64,000 nucleotides of DNA from DATKPE01 sp033854175 (GTDB taxonomy: Bacteria; Bacteroidota; Ignavibacteria; UBA10030; SZUA-254). The notes beneath the pieces were generated by a model that saw nothing but the letters and a program-made list of their open reading frames with translations, did no database searches and had not been told where the DNA came from. The stretch is taken from positions 41,988-105,987 of the forward strand of contig JAWOKN010000006.1 in assembly GCA_033854175.1 (NCBI GenBank), in the 5' to 3' direction. Each line of letters starts with the position of its first letter. The stretch's first letter is position 1. This document shows, piece after piece, positions 51,359 through 59,438 of the stretch. The translations under genes were made by a program, and so were the position numbers.

Positions 51359-51631
51359 ATGGTCCTTTGCAAGGTCATCGGAACGATCGTGGCGACACAG
51401 AAGAATGAACATCTGAAAGGTCACAAACATCTCGTGGTCCAGCCCGTCGATCTTGAGGGCCACCTCATCGGCAGGGACGTTATCGCGATCGATTCAGTCG
51501 ACGCGGGCGTCGGGGATACCGTGCTTGTGGTCCAGGAAGGGCAGGGGGCGGCGCAAATCCTCGGGGACAAAAAGGCCCCGGTCCATACCGTTGTCGTCGC
51601 CGTGGTCGATAATCTCCACCTCGGAGGCTGA
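51359..51631 (+). CDS. EutN/CcmL-family bacterial microcompartment vertex protein
   Basis: A 90-residue BMC-P (Pfam EutN_CcmL) protein. In the family it forms pentamers that close the twelve vertices of icosahedral shells. The family sequence is clear: CKVIGTIVATQKNEHLKGHKH, LVVQPVDLEG, GRDVIAIDSVDAGVGDTVLVV and a C-terminal VVAVVDNL strand. GAGGTG precedes the ATG; an upstream in-frame start is inside the mutase gene. No hexamer or trimer shell gene lies in the window, so this is a satellite shell gene. A BMC-targeted DeoC at 33311 is a candidate cargo. Confidence 0.95.
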   Translation: MVLCKVIGTIVATQKNEHLKGHKHLVVQPVDLEGHLIGRDVIAIDSVDAGVGDTVLVVQEGQGAAQILGDKKAPVHTVVVAVVDNLHLGG

Positions 51632-51710
51632 TCCGACCCCACCCACAGCGGGGGAGAAGGAGTAGCCCCGACGGAACTGTTGTTGTCGTATTTTTTTTCT
51701 GGGAGGAACT

Positions 51711-52829
51711 ATGATTTCAGCTTACGATCTTCTTGTCATTGCACAACTTCCCCACGTCGGACCGGGCAGACTCCGCCAGCTGGTGTCGCATTTCGGCTCC
51801 ACATCGGATGCCGTCAGGGCCACCGCACGCGAGATTTCCTCAGTTCCCGGATACACCAGACGCCTCTCCGTCGAGATCGCCCGTGCCCTCAAAGGCCCGT
51901 CGATGCCGGCGTACAGACAGTATGCCGAACGCCAGCTGTCGAGGCTGAACAAGCTGAACGGCACTATCGTGACCTATTGGGATCCGTCCTATCCGGAACT
52001 CCTCCGGAAGATCTATGATCCGCCCCCGTTCTACTTCCAGCTCGGAGAGTACCGCGAAGAGGACAACTCTTCCATCGCGGTCGTCGGTACCCGCTCACCC
52101 TCAGAATATGGAATCCGCATCACGGAACAGTTCACACGGGAATTCGCACGCCTGGGGATCACCGTCGTCAGCGGACTCGCACGGGGAGTCGACACGGCCG
52201 CCCATACGACCGCCCTCCGGTCGGGCGGCCGCACGATCGCCGTCACCGGCTCGGGCCTCGATGTCGTCTATCCGCCGGAGAACAGAAATCTCACCGGCCG
52301 GATCCGGCACCACGGAGCTGTTATCACGGAATATGACATGGGCGCGAAACCCGACGCAGCCAATTTCCCCCGCAGGAACAGGATCATCAGCGGAATCTCA
52401 CTCGGAACCGTGGTCGTCGAAACAGACCTCAGGGGCGGCGCCATGATCACCGCCAGTATGGCCCTGGATCAGAACCGCGAGGTCTTTGCCGTCCCGGGGA
52501 GCGTCGCCACCAGGTCAAGCAGGGGATGCCACGCGCTTATCAGGGAGGGAAGGGCGAAACTCGTGGAGTCGGTCGATGACGTACTCGAGGAACTTTCCCC
52601 GCGCCTCCGGCCGCCCGCCGGATCCCCGCACCAGCCCGGACGCGCCGCACGGGAGGTGTCGCTCTTTGAAAAAAATATTTATGATCAACTCACCGATGAG
52701 CCAACGCACATCGATCGCATCGCGGAGTTGTCAAAGACCCTTCCCGAAGATGCCCTGGTGTCGCTCCTGAGCCTTGAGTTTAAAGGCCTTATCCGGCAGC
52801 TCCCCGGCAAACGGTTTGCCAGGGCGTGA
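51711..52829 (+). CDS. dprA: DNA-processing protein DprA (Smf)
   Basis: A 372-residue DprA, which loads RecA on incoming single-stranded DNA during transformation. It has an N-terminal helix-hairpin-helix/SAM-like region (about 1-75), the Rossmann-like core with VVGTRSPSEYG, SGLARGVDTAAH, TGSGLDVVYPPEN and FPRRNRIISGIS, and a C-terminal winged-helix domain (about 305-370). A strong GGGAGGAACT site precedes the ATG. A functional link to cinA and recA in this window is possible. Confidence 0.96.
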   Translation: MISAYDLLVIAQLPHVGPGRLRQLVSHFGSTSDAVRATAREISSVPGYTRRLSVEIARALKGPSMPAYRQYAERQLSRLNKLNGTIVTYWDPSYPELLRKIYDPPPFYFQLGEYREEDNSSIAVVGTRSPSEYGIRITEQFTREFARLGITVVSGLARGVDTAAHTTALRSGGRTIAVTGSGLDVVYPPENRNLTGRIRHHGAVITEYDMGAKPDAANFPRRNRIISGISLGTVVVETDLRGGAMITASMALDQNREVFAVPGSVATRSSRGCHALIREGRAKLVESVDDVLEELSPRLRPPAGSPHQPGRAAREVSLFEKNIYDQLTDEPTHIDRIAELSKTLPEDALVSLLSLEFKGLIRQLPGKRFARA

Positions 52830-52901
52830 GTTGGTTCACAGGCGGTTCCCTGTATCACATTCCGTGCCGCAATCTGTTCCTACACTGAATGGGCTGAATT
52901 T

Positions 52902-52932
52902 TTTGTCTTTATGCAAAACTTTCGTATTTTAA
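52902..52932 (+). promoter_or_regulatory. Promoter of the DUF3109-rpoN-hslVU run
   Basis: TTTG (52902-52905), 19-base spacer, TATTTTAA (52925-52932), a near match to the Bacteroidota TTTG/TAnnTTTG promoter on the plus strand. The ATG follows 11 bases later. Confidence 0.5.
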
Positions 52933-52942
52933 TCTAACGAAA

Positions 52943-53533
52943 ATGATCAAAATCGGAGAAGTCTTTCTGGAAGAAAGGGTCCTCGGCGAGAAGTTTGCCT
53001 GCGACCTCCAGCAATGCCGCGGAGCCTGCTGCACGATCCCCGGCGGACGGGGTGCCCCTTTGCTCGACGATGAGGTCGACCAGATCAGCAAAGCCCTCCC
53101 GGTTGTCAAGAACTACCTCCCAGTTGAACATCAAATGGCCATCGAATCCAATGGCCCGGTCGAAGGATCCCCGGGAAATTACGCGACAACCTGCCTGGAT
53201 CACCGGGCCTGCGTGTTCGTCTATTATGACGGGGGAATTGCCAAGTGTTCGGTCGAGCGCGCGTTTCTCGAGGGCGAACTTGACTGGAGAAAACCCCTCT
53301 CGTGCCACCTCTATCCGCTCAGGATCCACAGGTATTCAAGGACAACGCTCGAGTATGAACCGATCCGCGAGTGTGACCCGGGGATTGTGAACGGCCGGAC
53401 CCGCGGAATCCCGCTCGTCGATTTTCTCCGGGAACCTCTCGGCCGTGCCTTCGGGCCGGACTTTATCCCCGGTGCCAGACGCACGGTGGAAAAGCCTCCG
53501 GAGATGAAATCTGCCCCCGGCGGAAGGGTGTAA
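52943..53533 (+). CDS. DUF3109 family protein (Cys-rich, likely metal/Fe-S binding)
   Basis: A 196-residue member of DUF3109, common in Bacteroidota. Conserved cysteines lie in CDLQQCRGACCTIPGG, CLDHRACVF, KCSVERA and SCHLYPLRI; together they look like a metal or Fe-S site. Function is unknown. It lies 15 bases before rpoN. Confidence 0.88.
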   Translation: MIKIGEVFLEERVLGEKFACDLQQCRGACCTIPGGRGAPLLDDEVDQISKALPVVKNYLPVEHQMAIESNGPVEGSPGNYATTCLDHRACVFVYYDGGIAKCSVERAFLEGELDWRKPLSCHLYPLRIHRYSRTTLEYEPIRECDPGIVNGRTRGIPLVDFLREPLGRAFGPDFIPGARRTVEKPPEMKSAPGGRV

Positions 53534-53548
53534 CAGGATTGGTGCCCG

Positions 53549-55009
53549 ATGCTCAATCTCACTCAACGTCAGACACTTCAGCTAAAATTGACACCCCAGC
53601 AGGTGCAGTATCTGCAGCTGCTGCAGCTTCCCCTCCTTGCACTCGAACAGCGCATCAAGGCGGAACTGGAACAGAATCCGCTCCTGGAGGAGACCGATGA
53701 GGCCGAGCTGACCCAGGAACAGGAGGAGGTGAAGGCGGAGGAACAGATGGAACCCTCCAACGGGGAAGATACCGCCGAGAAGGATACCCACCAGGCCGAT
53801 GAGGACAATTATACGTTCGAGGATTATATGAACGATGACCTCGACGGCCATAAGGCGACACAGGTTATTCACGACGACGAGGAACGCGAGGAATTTCCCC
53901 AGCCCGCAGAGGTGAGCCTCCTGCAGAGGTTGTACGATCAGATCAGCCTGCTCGACCTCCGCGAGGAGGAAAAGACCCTCGCCTATGAGATTGTCGGGAA
54001 TATCGATGAGGACGGCTACCTGAGACGCGATGTTTCCCTCATCGTCCAGGATCTCAACCTCAGCCAGAATCTCACCATTACGTGCGAACGGGCCGAGGAG
54101 ATTCTCAGAATGATCCAGCGGCTCGATCCGCCCGGCATCTGCGCCCGGACTCTCCAGGAATGCCTCATCGTCCAGCTCGAAATCGGCGAGTTCGATCCGG
54201 TCCTGAAAAGCCAGGCCCTCAAGGTCCTCTCCGAGTGCTTCGAGGATTTTACCATGAAACACTACGAGGAGCTTGCCAAGAGGCTTGAAATCGACCTCGA
54301 CCGCCTGCGGCCCGTCATCGAGCTCATCCAGAAACTCAACCCGAAACCGGGCGAGGGGGAATTTACACCCCACCAGAACTATATCATCCCCGATTTTATC
54401 GTGGAACGGACCGATGATGAATTCATCGTCACCCTCAACGACCGGAATGTCCCCCCCTTGCGCATCAACAAGCGCTACAAGGAGCTGATGTCCCGGAAAC
54501 AAAAGGGAGCCGTCGCCGACGGCGTGAAGGATTTCATCCGGAAACGCTTCGAGGCGGCGAAATGGTTCATCAATTCGATCAACCAGCGCAGGGATACGAT
54601 GATGCGCGTGATGAGGGCCATCGTCGAAAAACAGAGGACATTTTTCGAGTCGGGCGAACATCTCCGCCCGATGATTTATAAGGATATCGCGGAAGTTGTC
54701 GGGATGGATATCTCCACCATCAGCCGGGTCGTCAACGGGAAGTATGTCCAGACCGAGTACGGCGTCTTCGAACTCCGCCATTTCTTCAGCGATAAACTCA
54801 CCACTCAGACCGGCGAGGAAGTGTCAAATAAGGAAGTCAAACTGATGATCAGGGAGATCATCGAACAGGAGGACTCCAACCGGCCCCTGAGCGATGACCG
54901 GATCGCAGAAATGCTCAATAAACAGGGGCTCAATATCGCCCGGCGTACCGTGGCCAAATACCGCGAAGCCATGCGCATCCCTGTCGCACGCCTCCGGAGA
55001 AAAATCTGA
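53549..55009 (+). CDS. rpoN: RNA polymerase sigma-54 factor
   Basis: A 486-residue sigma-54. Region I is the Gln/Leu-rich activator-interacting segment (LTQRQTLQLKLTPQQVQYLQ). Region II is acidic (residues about 48-105). The core-binding domain, HTH (DISTISRVVNGKYVQT) and C-terminal RpoN box ARRTVAKYRE are all present. It directs transcription from -24/-12 promoters with AAA+ activators, none of which are in the window. hslV follows after 6 bases. Confidence 0.97.
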   Translation: MLNLTQRQTLQLKLTPQQVQYLQLLQLPLLALEQRIKAELEQNPLLEETDEAELTQEQEEVKAEEQMEPSNGEDTAEKDTHQADEDNYTFEDYMNDDLDGHKATQVIHDDEEREEFPQPAEVSLLQRLYDQISLLDLREEEKTLAYEIVGNIDEDGYLRRDVSLIVQDLNLSQNLTITCERAEEILRMIQRLDPPGICARTLQECLIVQLEIGEFDPVLKSQALKVLSECFEDFTMKHYEELAKRLEIDLDRLRPVIELIQKLNPKPGEGEFTPHQNYIIPDFIVERTDDEFIVTLNDRNVPPLRINKRYKELMSRKQKGAVADGVKDFIRKRFEAAKWFINSINQRRDTMMRVMRAIVEKQRTFFESGEHLRPMIYKDIAEVVGMDISTISRVVNGKYVQTEYGVFELRHFFSDKLTTQTGEEVSNKEVKLMIREIIEQEDSNRPLSDDRIAEMLNKQGLNIARRTVAKYREAMRIPVARLRRKI

Positions 55010-55015
55010 CAGCGT

Positions 55016-55552
55016 ATGAATACACTCTTTCATTCCACCACCGTCATAGGCCTGACGTTTAACGGCCATACCGCCATCGGATCCGACGGCCAGGTGACGG
55101 TCAATAATACCATCATGAAACATTCCGCACGCAAGGTCCGGAAATTGTACGGTAATACCGTCCTTGCCGGATTTGCCGGCGCAGCCGCAGACGCCTTTAC
55201 CCTCTTCGAACGATACGAGGACCACCTGCAGCAGTACCACGGAAACCTGCTCCGTGCAGCAGTCGAACTGGCCAAACAATGGAGAATGGATAAGTACCTG
55301 CGCCAGCTCGAGGCGCTCCTTGCCGTCCTCAACCGCGACCAGGCGCTCATCATCTCGGGAACAGGCGAGGTGGTTGAACCGGACGACGGCATTGTCGCGA
55401 TCGGATCGGGCGGAAATTACGCCCTCGTCGCCGCACGGATGCTCACCACACATACGAAACTGTCTGCCCCCGATATCGTCAGGCAGTCGCTCGAAGCCGC
55501 GTCGAAAATCTGCGTCTTTACCAACAACCATATCACGGTCGAGGAACTCTAG
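55016..55552 (+). CDS. hslV: ATP-dependent protease peptidase subunit HslV
   Basis: A 178-residue HslV. Mature catalytic Thr is probably Thr8 after removal of a short leader (FHSTTVIGL context; other HslV have FHATTI). The GQVTVNN, ARKVRKL and GFAGAAADAFTLFE segments are typical. The usual GDGQ motif is SDGQ here. It forms a two-ring dodecamer that works with HslU. Followed by hslU after 37 bases. Confidence 0.95.
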   Translation: MNTLFHSTTVIGLTFNGHTAIGSDGQVTVNNTIMKHSARKVRKLYGNTVLAGFAGAAADAFTLFERYEDHLQQYHGNLLRAAVELAKQWRMDKYLRQLEALLAVLNRDQALIISGTGEVVEPDDGIVAIGSGGNYALVAARMLTTHTKLSAPDIVRQSLEAASKICVFTNNHITVEEL

Positions 55553-55589
55553 CTCCTCGTCGCACCGCGGCAGCCATGGAGATTCAGTC

Positions 55590-56969
55590 ATGAAAAAAAT
55601 CGTACCGCATGAACTCACTCCGCGCGAGATCGTCCGCGAACTCGACCGCTATATTATCGGCCAGCAGGCCGCGAAAAAGGCCGTCGCAATCGCCATGCGG
55701 AACCGCTGGCGCAGGATGCAGACCCCCGAACACCTCCGCGAGGAGATCATGCCCAATAATATCATCATGATCGGTCCGACTGGGGTGGGAAAAACCGAGA
55801 TCGCCCGCAGACTGGCGAAACTGACCAACGCGCCCTTCGTGAAGGTCGAGGCGTCAAAGTTCACCGAAGTGGGATATGTCGGACGCGATGTCGAATCGAT
55901 GGTCCGGGACCTCACCGATTATGCCGTGAATATGCTCAAAGGGGAGAAGGCCGCGGAGGTCCAGGATAAGGCCCGGCAACAGGCCGAGGAGAGAATCCTC
56001 GATATCCTCGTCCCGCCGCTCCGGCGCCGCCAGCCGGCCGATATCATCCACCCCGCGGATGAGTCGGCCGAATCGGATGAGGCCCGTACCACCCGCGAGA
56101 AGTTCCGCGAGAAATTGCGCGCCGGCAGCCTCGAGGAACGGAACGTCGAGATGGATGTCACCTCGGCCCAGCTCCCCTCGATGCAGGTGTTCGGCCCGAT
56201 CAATATCGAGGAGATGGGCGTCAATATCCAGGAGATGTTCGGGAATATCCTTCCGAAGAAGACCAAGAAGCGGAAAATGACCGTCGCCGAGGCCCGGACG
56301 ATCCTCATCCAGGAGGAGGCGCAGAAACTGATCGACACCGATTCACTGGTGAAGGAAGCGCTCCAGCGCGTCGAGAACAGCGGTATCGTCTTCGTGGATG
56401 AAATCGATAAGATCGCAGGCGCCAAGGGCCATACGGCGGGTCCGGACGTCTCCCGCGAAGGCGTTCAGCGGGACCTCCTGCCGATCGTGGAGGGGACGAC
56501 CGTCATGACCAAGTACGGCATCGTCAAGACCGACCATGTCCTTTTTATCGCATCGGGCGCGTTCCACAGCTCGAAACCGTCAGACCTCATACCCGAACTC
56601 CAGGGGCGGTTCCCGATCCGCGTCGAACTCGCAAGCCTCACCGAGGAGGATTTCGTCAAAATCCTCACGCTTCCCCAGAACGCACTGATCAAACAGTATA
56701 CCGCACTCCTGGAGACCGAAAATGTCAGGCTGGAGTTCTCACCGCCGGCAATACGACAGATCGCGCGGATCGCAACCGAGGTGAATGAACAGGTGGAAAA
56801 TATCGGCGCGCGCCGCCTCCATACCATCCTGACCACACTTCTTGAGGAAATCCTGTTCGAGACCCCCGATAACTTTGTCGGGAAGACGATCCTCATCACC
56901 GAGGAAATGGTCGATGACAAACTGAGCAGTATCGTGAAGAATAAGGATCTGAGCAGGTACGTTCTGTAA
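55590..56969 (+). CDS. hslU: ATP-dependent protease ATPase subunit HslU
   Basis: A 459-residue AAA+ unfoldase. Walker A is GPTGVGKTEIARRLA, Walker B is IVFVDEIDKIAG, the pore loop is GYVGRDVESMV, and a long I domain (about residues 110-240) lies between. The C-terminus ends RYVL, close to the conserved tail that docks into HslV. The ATG at 55590 is chosen; an apparently longer frame overlaps hslV. Confidence 0.97.
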   Translation: MKKIVPHELTPREIVRELDRYIIGQQAAKKAVAIAMRNRWRRMQTPEHLREEIMPNNIIMIGPTGVGKTEIARRLAKLTNAPFVKVEASKFTEVGYVGRDVESMVRDLTDYAVNMLKGEKAAEVQDKARQQAEERILDILVPPLRRRQPADIIHPADESAESDEARTTREKFREKLRAGSLEERNVEMDVTSAQLPSMQVFGPINIEEMGVNIQEMFGNILPKKTKKRKMTVAEARTILIQEEAQKLIDTDSLVKEALQRVENSGIVFVDEIDKIAGAKGHTAGPDVSREGVQRDLLPIVEGTTVMTKYGIVKTDHVLFIASGAFHSSKPSDLIPELQGRFPIRVELASLTEEDFVKILTLPQNALIKQYTALLETENVRLEFSPPAIRQIARIATEVNEQVENIGARRLHTILTTLLEEILFETPDNFVGKTILITEEMVDDKLSSIVKNKDLSRYVL

Positions 56970-57007
56970 TTCCCCCCCCTCCCAAAGGGGCCGCACCACC
57001 AGGAGGT

Positions 57008-57334
57008 TCAGTGGACCTTGTCGCCCGGCATCGATGGCTGAAAGCCAAAGCCGTGCTGGCTCTGTTCACCGTGGATCTTGATCTCTCCGAACGTCTTTTC
57101 AAATTTCTGGATGTTGTCGTTTAACGCGTTCAGGAGGAGCTTTGCGTGCTGCGGCGTTGTGATGATCCTTGCGTGCACCTTCGCCTTCGGAACACCCGGA
57201 AGCACACGCGTGAAGTCGATCACGAATTCCGCAGGGGAGTGCGTGATGATGGCGAGATTGGAGTAAATCCCCTCCGCTTCCTTTTCACCGAGTTCAATGT
57301 TGATCTGCTGCGGTGGATTTATTTGTTCAGCCAT
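57008..57334 (-). CDS. DUF3467 family protein
   Basis: A 108-residue DUF3467 protein with EGIYSNLAIITHSPAEFVIDF, FTRVLPGVPKAKVHARIITTPQHAK and LLNALNDNIQKFEKTFGEI. The family is small and uncharacterised, seen across many phyla. It follows the TPR lipoprotein by 67 bases, with a strong hairpin between (57355-57383), and converges on hslU. Confidence 0.9.
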   Translation of the reverse strand: MAEQINPPQQINIELGEKEAEGIYSNLAIITHSPAEFVIDFTRVLPGVPKAKVHARIITTPQHAKLLLNALNDNIQKFEKTFGEIKIHGEQSQHGFGFQPSMPGDKVH

Positions 57335-57354
57335 GACGGTATCCTTAAAATGCG

Positions 57355-57383
57355 ACCGCCCTTCGATCAGGGAAGGGCGGTCT
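57355..57383 (-). repeat. Intercistronic hairpin between TPR lipoprotein and DUF3467
   Basis: Perfect 11-base arms GACCGCCCTTC/GAAGGGCGGTC with a 7-base loop. On the minus strand only GCATTTTAAGG follows, so it looks like an attenuator or mRNA-stabilising hairpin rather than a strong terminator. Confidence 0.6.
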
Positions 57384-57401
57384 GATCAGTCGTAAATGCT
57401 G

Positions 57402-58592
57402 TTATTTCTTGCGAAGTTCGTCAGCCTTCTTGAGGGCTTCCTGCGCCTTCTTCACCATGTTGGCGTTCGCATAGGCCGATGCGAGATACTCCCAGATCGC
57501 GGGATCGTCCTTCTTGAGTTCGGTCAGTTTTTCAAAATAGCCGGCGGCTTTCTTGAAATCATCGACGTACGATTTGTCGGTCCCGCCCGCATCCTGAACC
57601 GCCTTCCGTTTTTTATCGCCGAGTTTCATGTACGACACGGCGGTGTTCTGCAGCGCAACATCGTACGTGGGATCGGACTTCAGAGCGGCTTCAAATTCCT
57701 GAATCGCCCCCTCGAGACTGTCGGACTGCATCAGAAGGACACCCAGATTGTAATGGTTGATTTTGTTCGTGGGGTCTTTCGCGATCTCTTCCCTTATCGA
57801 CGGCTTCGCCTCGCTGGTCCGGCCCGACCGGACGTAAAAATCTGTCTGTATCGCCATCAGATCGGTGTTGTCCGGAAACATCGCCCGGGCTTCGTTCACC
57901 TGCGTGATCGCCTGCGAGTAGAGCGCACTCGCCCCCTGTTTGTCCTTCTTCGCTTCCGCTGCGGTGATCTTCGCGTTGAAGTCATTCATCTTCGATCTGT
58001 AGGCATCGATGAGAAGTGTGTCAAGGGCATGCGTGTGCGTCTTGCTGATCCCGTCCTTCAGTGTGGCGATCTCATCGTCCCATCGATCCATCGCGAACTG
58101 CGCAATCGCCAGATTCGTGTACGTGATGACACTGTCGGGATTGACACTTAATGCGGTCTTGTACGCCGCAATGGCGTTTTCCCTGTAGATGGCTGTGCTG
58201 TCGTTCTTTGTCGTACCTGACTGGCGCTCAAGTACAGCACTCCGGTTGTAGAGGCTTGCACCCCTGTTGATGCTGATCTGCCAGACGAATTTCTTCGCGT
58301 CACTGATGTCCTTCTCAAATTCCTTTCCGTTCGCCAGCGATTGATCGAACGCCTCGACCATCTTCGGGTAGTCACCCTGTTCAAGCTTGATCCGTCCCAA
58401 AAGATACCAGGCTTCGGAGTTCTGCGGATTTTTCGCCAGCTCTCTCGTCAGAGCGGTGTCCGCCTTCTCGTAATTGCGCTGGCTCATGTAGAGTTTCGCG
58501 CTTGTCATCTCCGATGAGCCGCACTGAAAACCCGTCACCGTTAATGCCACGAGCACCAGACCGATTAATGTAAAAACGGGGAAATTCTTCAT
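57402..58592 (-). CDS. TPR-repeat lipoprotein
   Basis: A 396-residue protein with a lipoprotein-like signal (TVTGFQCGSS, Cys near residue 24) and TPR units throughout: SEAWYLLGRIKLEQGDYPKMVEAFDQSL in part, ITYTNLAIAQFAMDRWDDEI, INHYNLGVLLMQSDSLEGAIQEFEAAL in part, VALQNTAVSYMKLGDKK and AIWEYLASAYANANMVKKAQEAL. It is likely a periplasmic assembly or interaction protein. It has a textbook promoter at 58636-58666. Confidence 0.85.
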   Translation of the reverse strand: MKNFPVFTLIGLVLVALTVTGFQCGSSEMTSAKLYMSQRNYEKADTALTRELAKNPQNSEAWYLLGRIKLEQGDYPKMVEAFDQSLANGKEFEKDISDAKKFVWQISINRGASLYNRSAVLERQSGTTKNDSTAIYRENAIAAYKTALSVNPDSVITYTNLAIAQFAMDRWDDEIATLKDGISKTHTHALDTLLIDAYRSKMNDFNAKITAAEAKKDKQGASALYSQAITQVNEARAMFPDNTDLMAIQTDFYVRSGRTSEAKPSIREEIAKDPTNKINHYNLGVLLMQSDSLEGAIQEFEAALKSDPTYDVALQNTAVSYMKLGDKKRKAVQDAGGTDKSYVDDFKKAAGYFEKLTELKKDDPAIWEYLASAYANANMVKKAQEALKKADELRKK

Positions 58593-58635
58593 GTGGATTC
58601 CTTTAAACTTTGTTTAACGATGGTAAAAGAGCGGA

Positions 58636-58666
58636 CAAATATAGTGAGATTTTGACGGAATTGCAA
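58636..58666 (-). promoter_or_regulatory. Promoter of the TPR lipoprotein gene
   Basis: TTGCAA (58661-58666), 17-base spacer, TATATT continuing as TATATTTG (58636-58643) on the minus strand. Same elements and spacing as the prs promoter. Leader about 37 bases. Confidence 0.75.
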
Positions 58667-58938
58667 CCAGATCGGCAACGGGCGGGCGCGTCCCCACGGT
58701 GGCCGGGGATGTGGCACTCTGCTGCATCTGAAGCGTCTCATCCTTTTTTCCTGATTTTCTCCTTTTTAACGTCCTTCCGCCTCCCCCTGCCCCGTTATGC
58801 TTCTTTCTTCCCCTCACGCCTATCCGGTAAATGTGCCGAAAGCGTGGTATTCTTACGATATAACCGCGTTCCGGCCGGTGGCGTGACGCGACAGGGAAGA
58901 AATAGTATTTACTCCGGGCCGGAGGGAGACGATACCCG

Positions 58939-58967
58939 TTGACTTTTTTTATTAATTTTGGTATATA
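58939..58967 (+). promoter_or_regulatory. Promoter of the HIT-icd operon
   Basis: TTGACT (58939-58944), 17-base spacer, TATATA (58962-58967) on the plus strand; TATACT two bases later is an alternative -10. Leader about 25 bases. Confidence 0.7.
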
Positions 58968-58998
58968 CTTTACTCGTAAGGTGTTGAGCTTCAGCCAG

Positions 58999-59430
58999 AT
59001 GTATCTTCCATGTGAGTTTTGCAAGATAATCAGCGGTGAGTCCAGGGCGGAAATCCTCTATAGGAACCAGAACGCTCTTGCGATTCTCGATATCAACCCG
59101 ATTCACTTCGGCCATGTCCTGGTTATCCCGCACACACACGCGGAATCATTTTTGGAAGTACCGCCGGGGGAACTCCCGGATCTTATTCAGGCAACACAGA
59201 TCGTGACGAAGGCTGTCGTTGAGTCCCTGCAGCCCCAGGGCTATAACATTTTTTCCAATAACGGCAGGGCCGCCGGTCAGTCGGTCTTTCACTGTCATTT
59301 TCATATAACACCACGGTATGACGATGACAATATCCGGTTCATACTGACATTGAAAAAATATTCCGGCGATGAAATGGCAGATTATGCCGGTCGTATCCGG
59401 AAATATATCGTTCCAGTGGGGAAAGAATAA
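58999..59430 (+). CDS. HIT-family nucleotide hydrolase
   Basis: A 143-residue HIT protein with a zinc-type CEFCKIISGE start, ALAILDINPIHFGHVLVIP and the histidine triad HCHFHITPR. Such enzymes hydrolyse adenosine phosphoramidates or dinucleotides. The ATG at 58999 matches the family start; an earlier frame overlaps the promoter. icd follows after 8 bases. Confidence 0.93.
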   Translation: MYLPCEFCKIISGESRAEILYRNQNALAILDINPIHFGHVLVIPHTHAESFLEVPPGELPDLIQATQIVTKAVVESLQPQGYNIFSNNGRAAGQSVFHCHFHITPRYDDDNIRFILTLKKYSGDEMADYAGRIRKYIVPVGKE

Positions 59431-59438
59431 CACCGACT

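Larger units (their letters stand above)
58593..58998. other. 406-base divergent intergenic region
   Basis: It holds two divergent promoters at its ends (58636-58666 minus, 58939-58967 plus). The GC-rich 270 bases between carry no convincing gene or RNA; short overlapping frames there lack ribosome sites and family features. Confidence 0.6.

Noticed and set aside
58610..59024. Open reading frames in the gap between the TPR and HIT genes
   Set aside because: Frames on both strands lack ribosome sites and family features, have skewed composition, and overlap mapped promoter elements.
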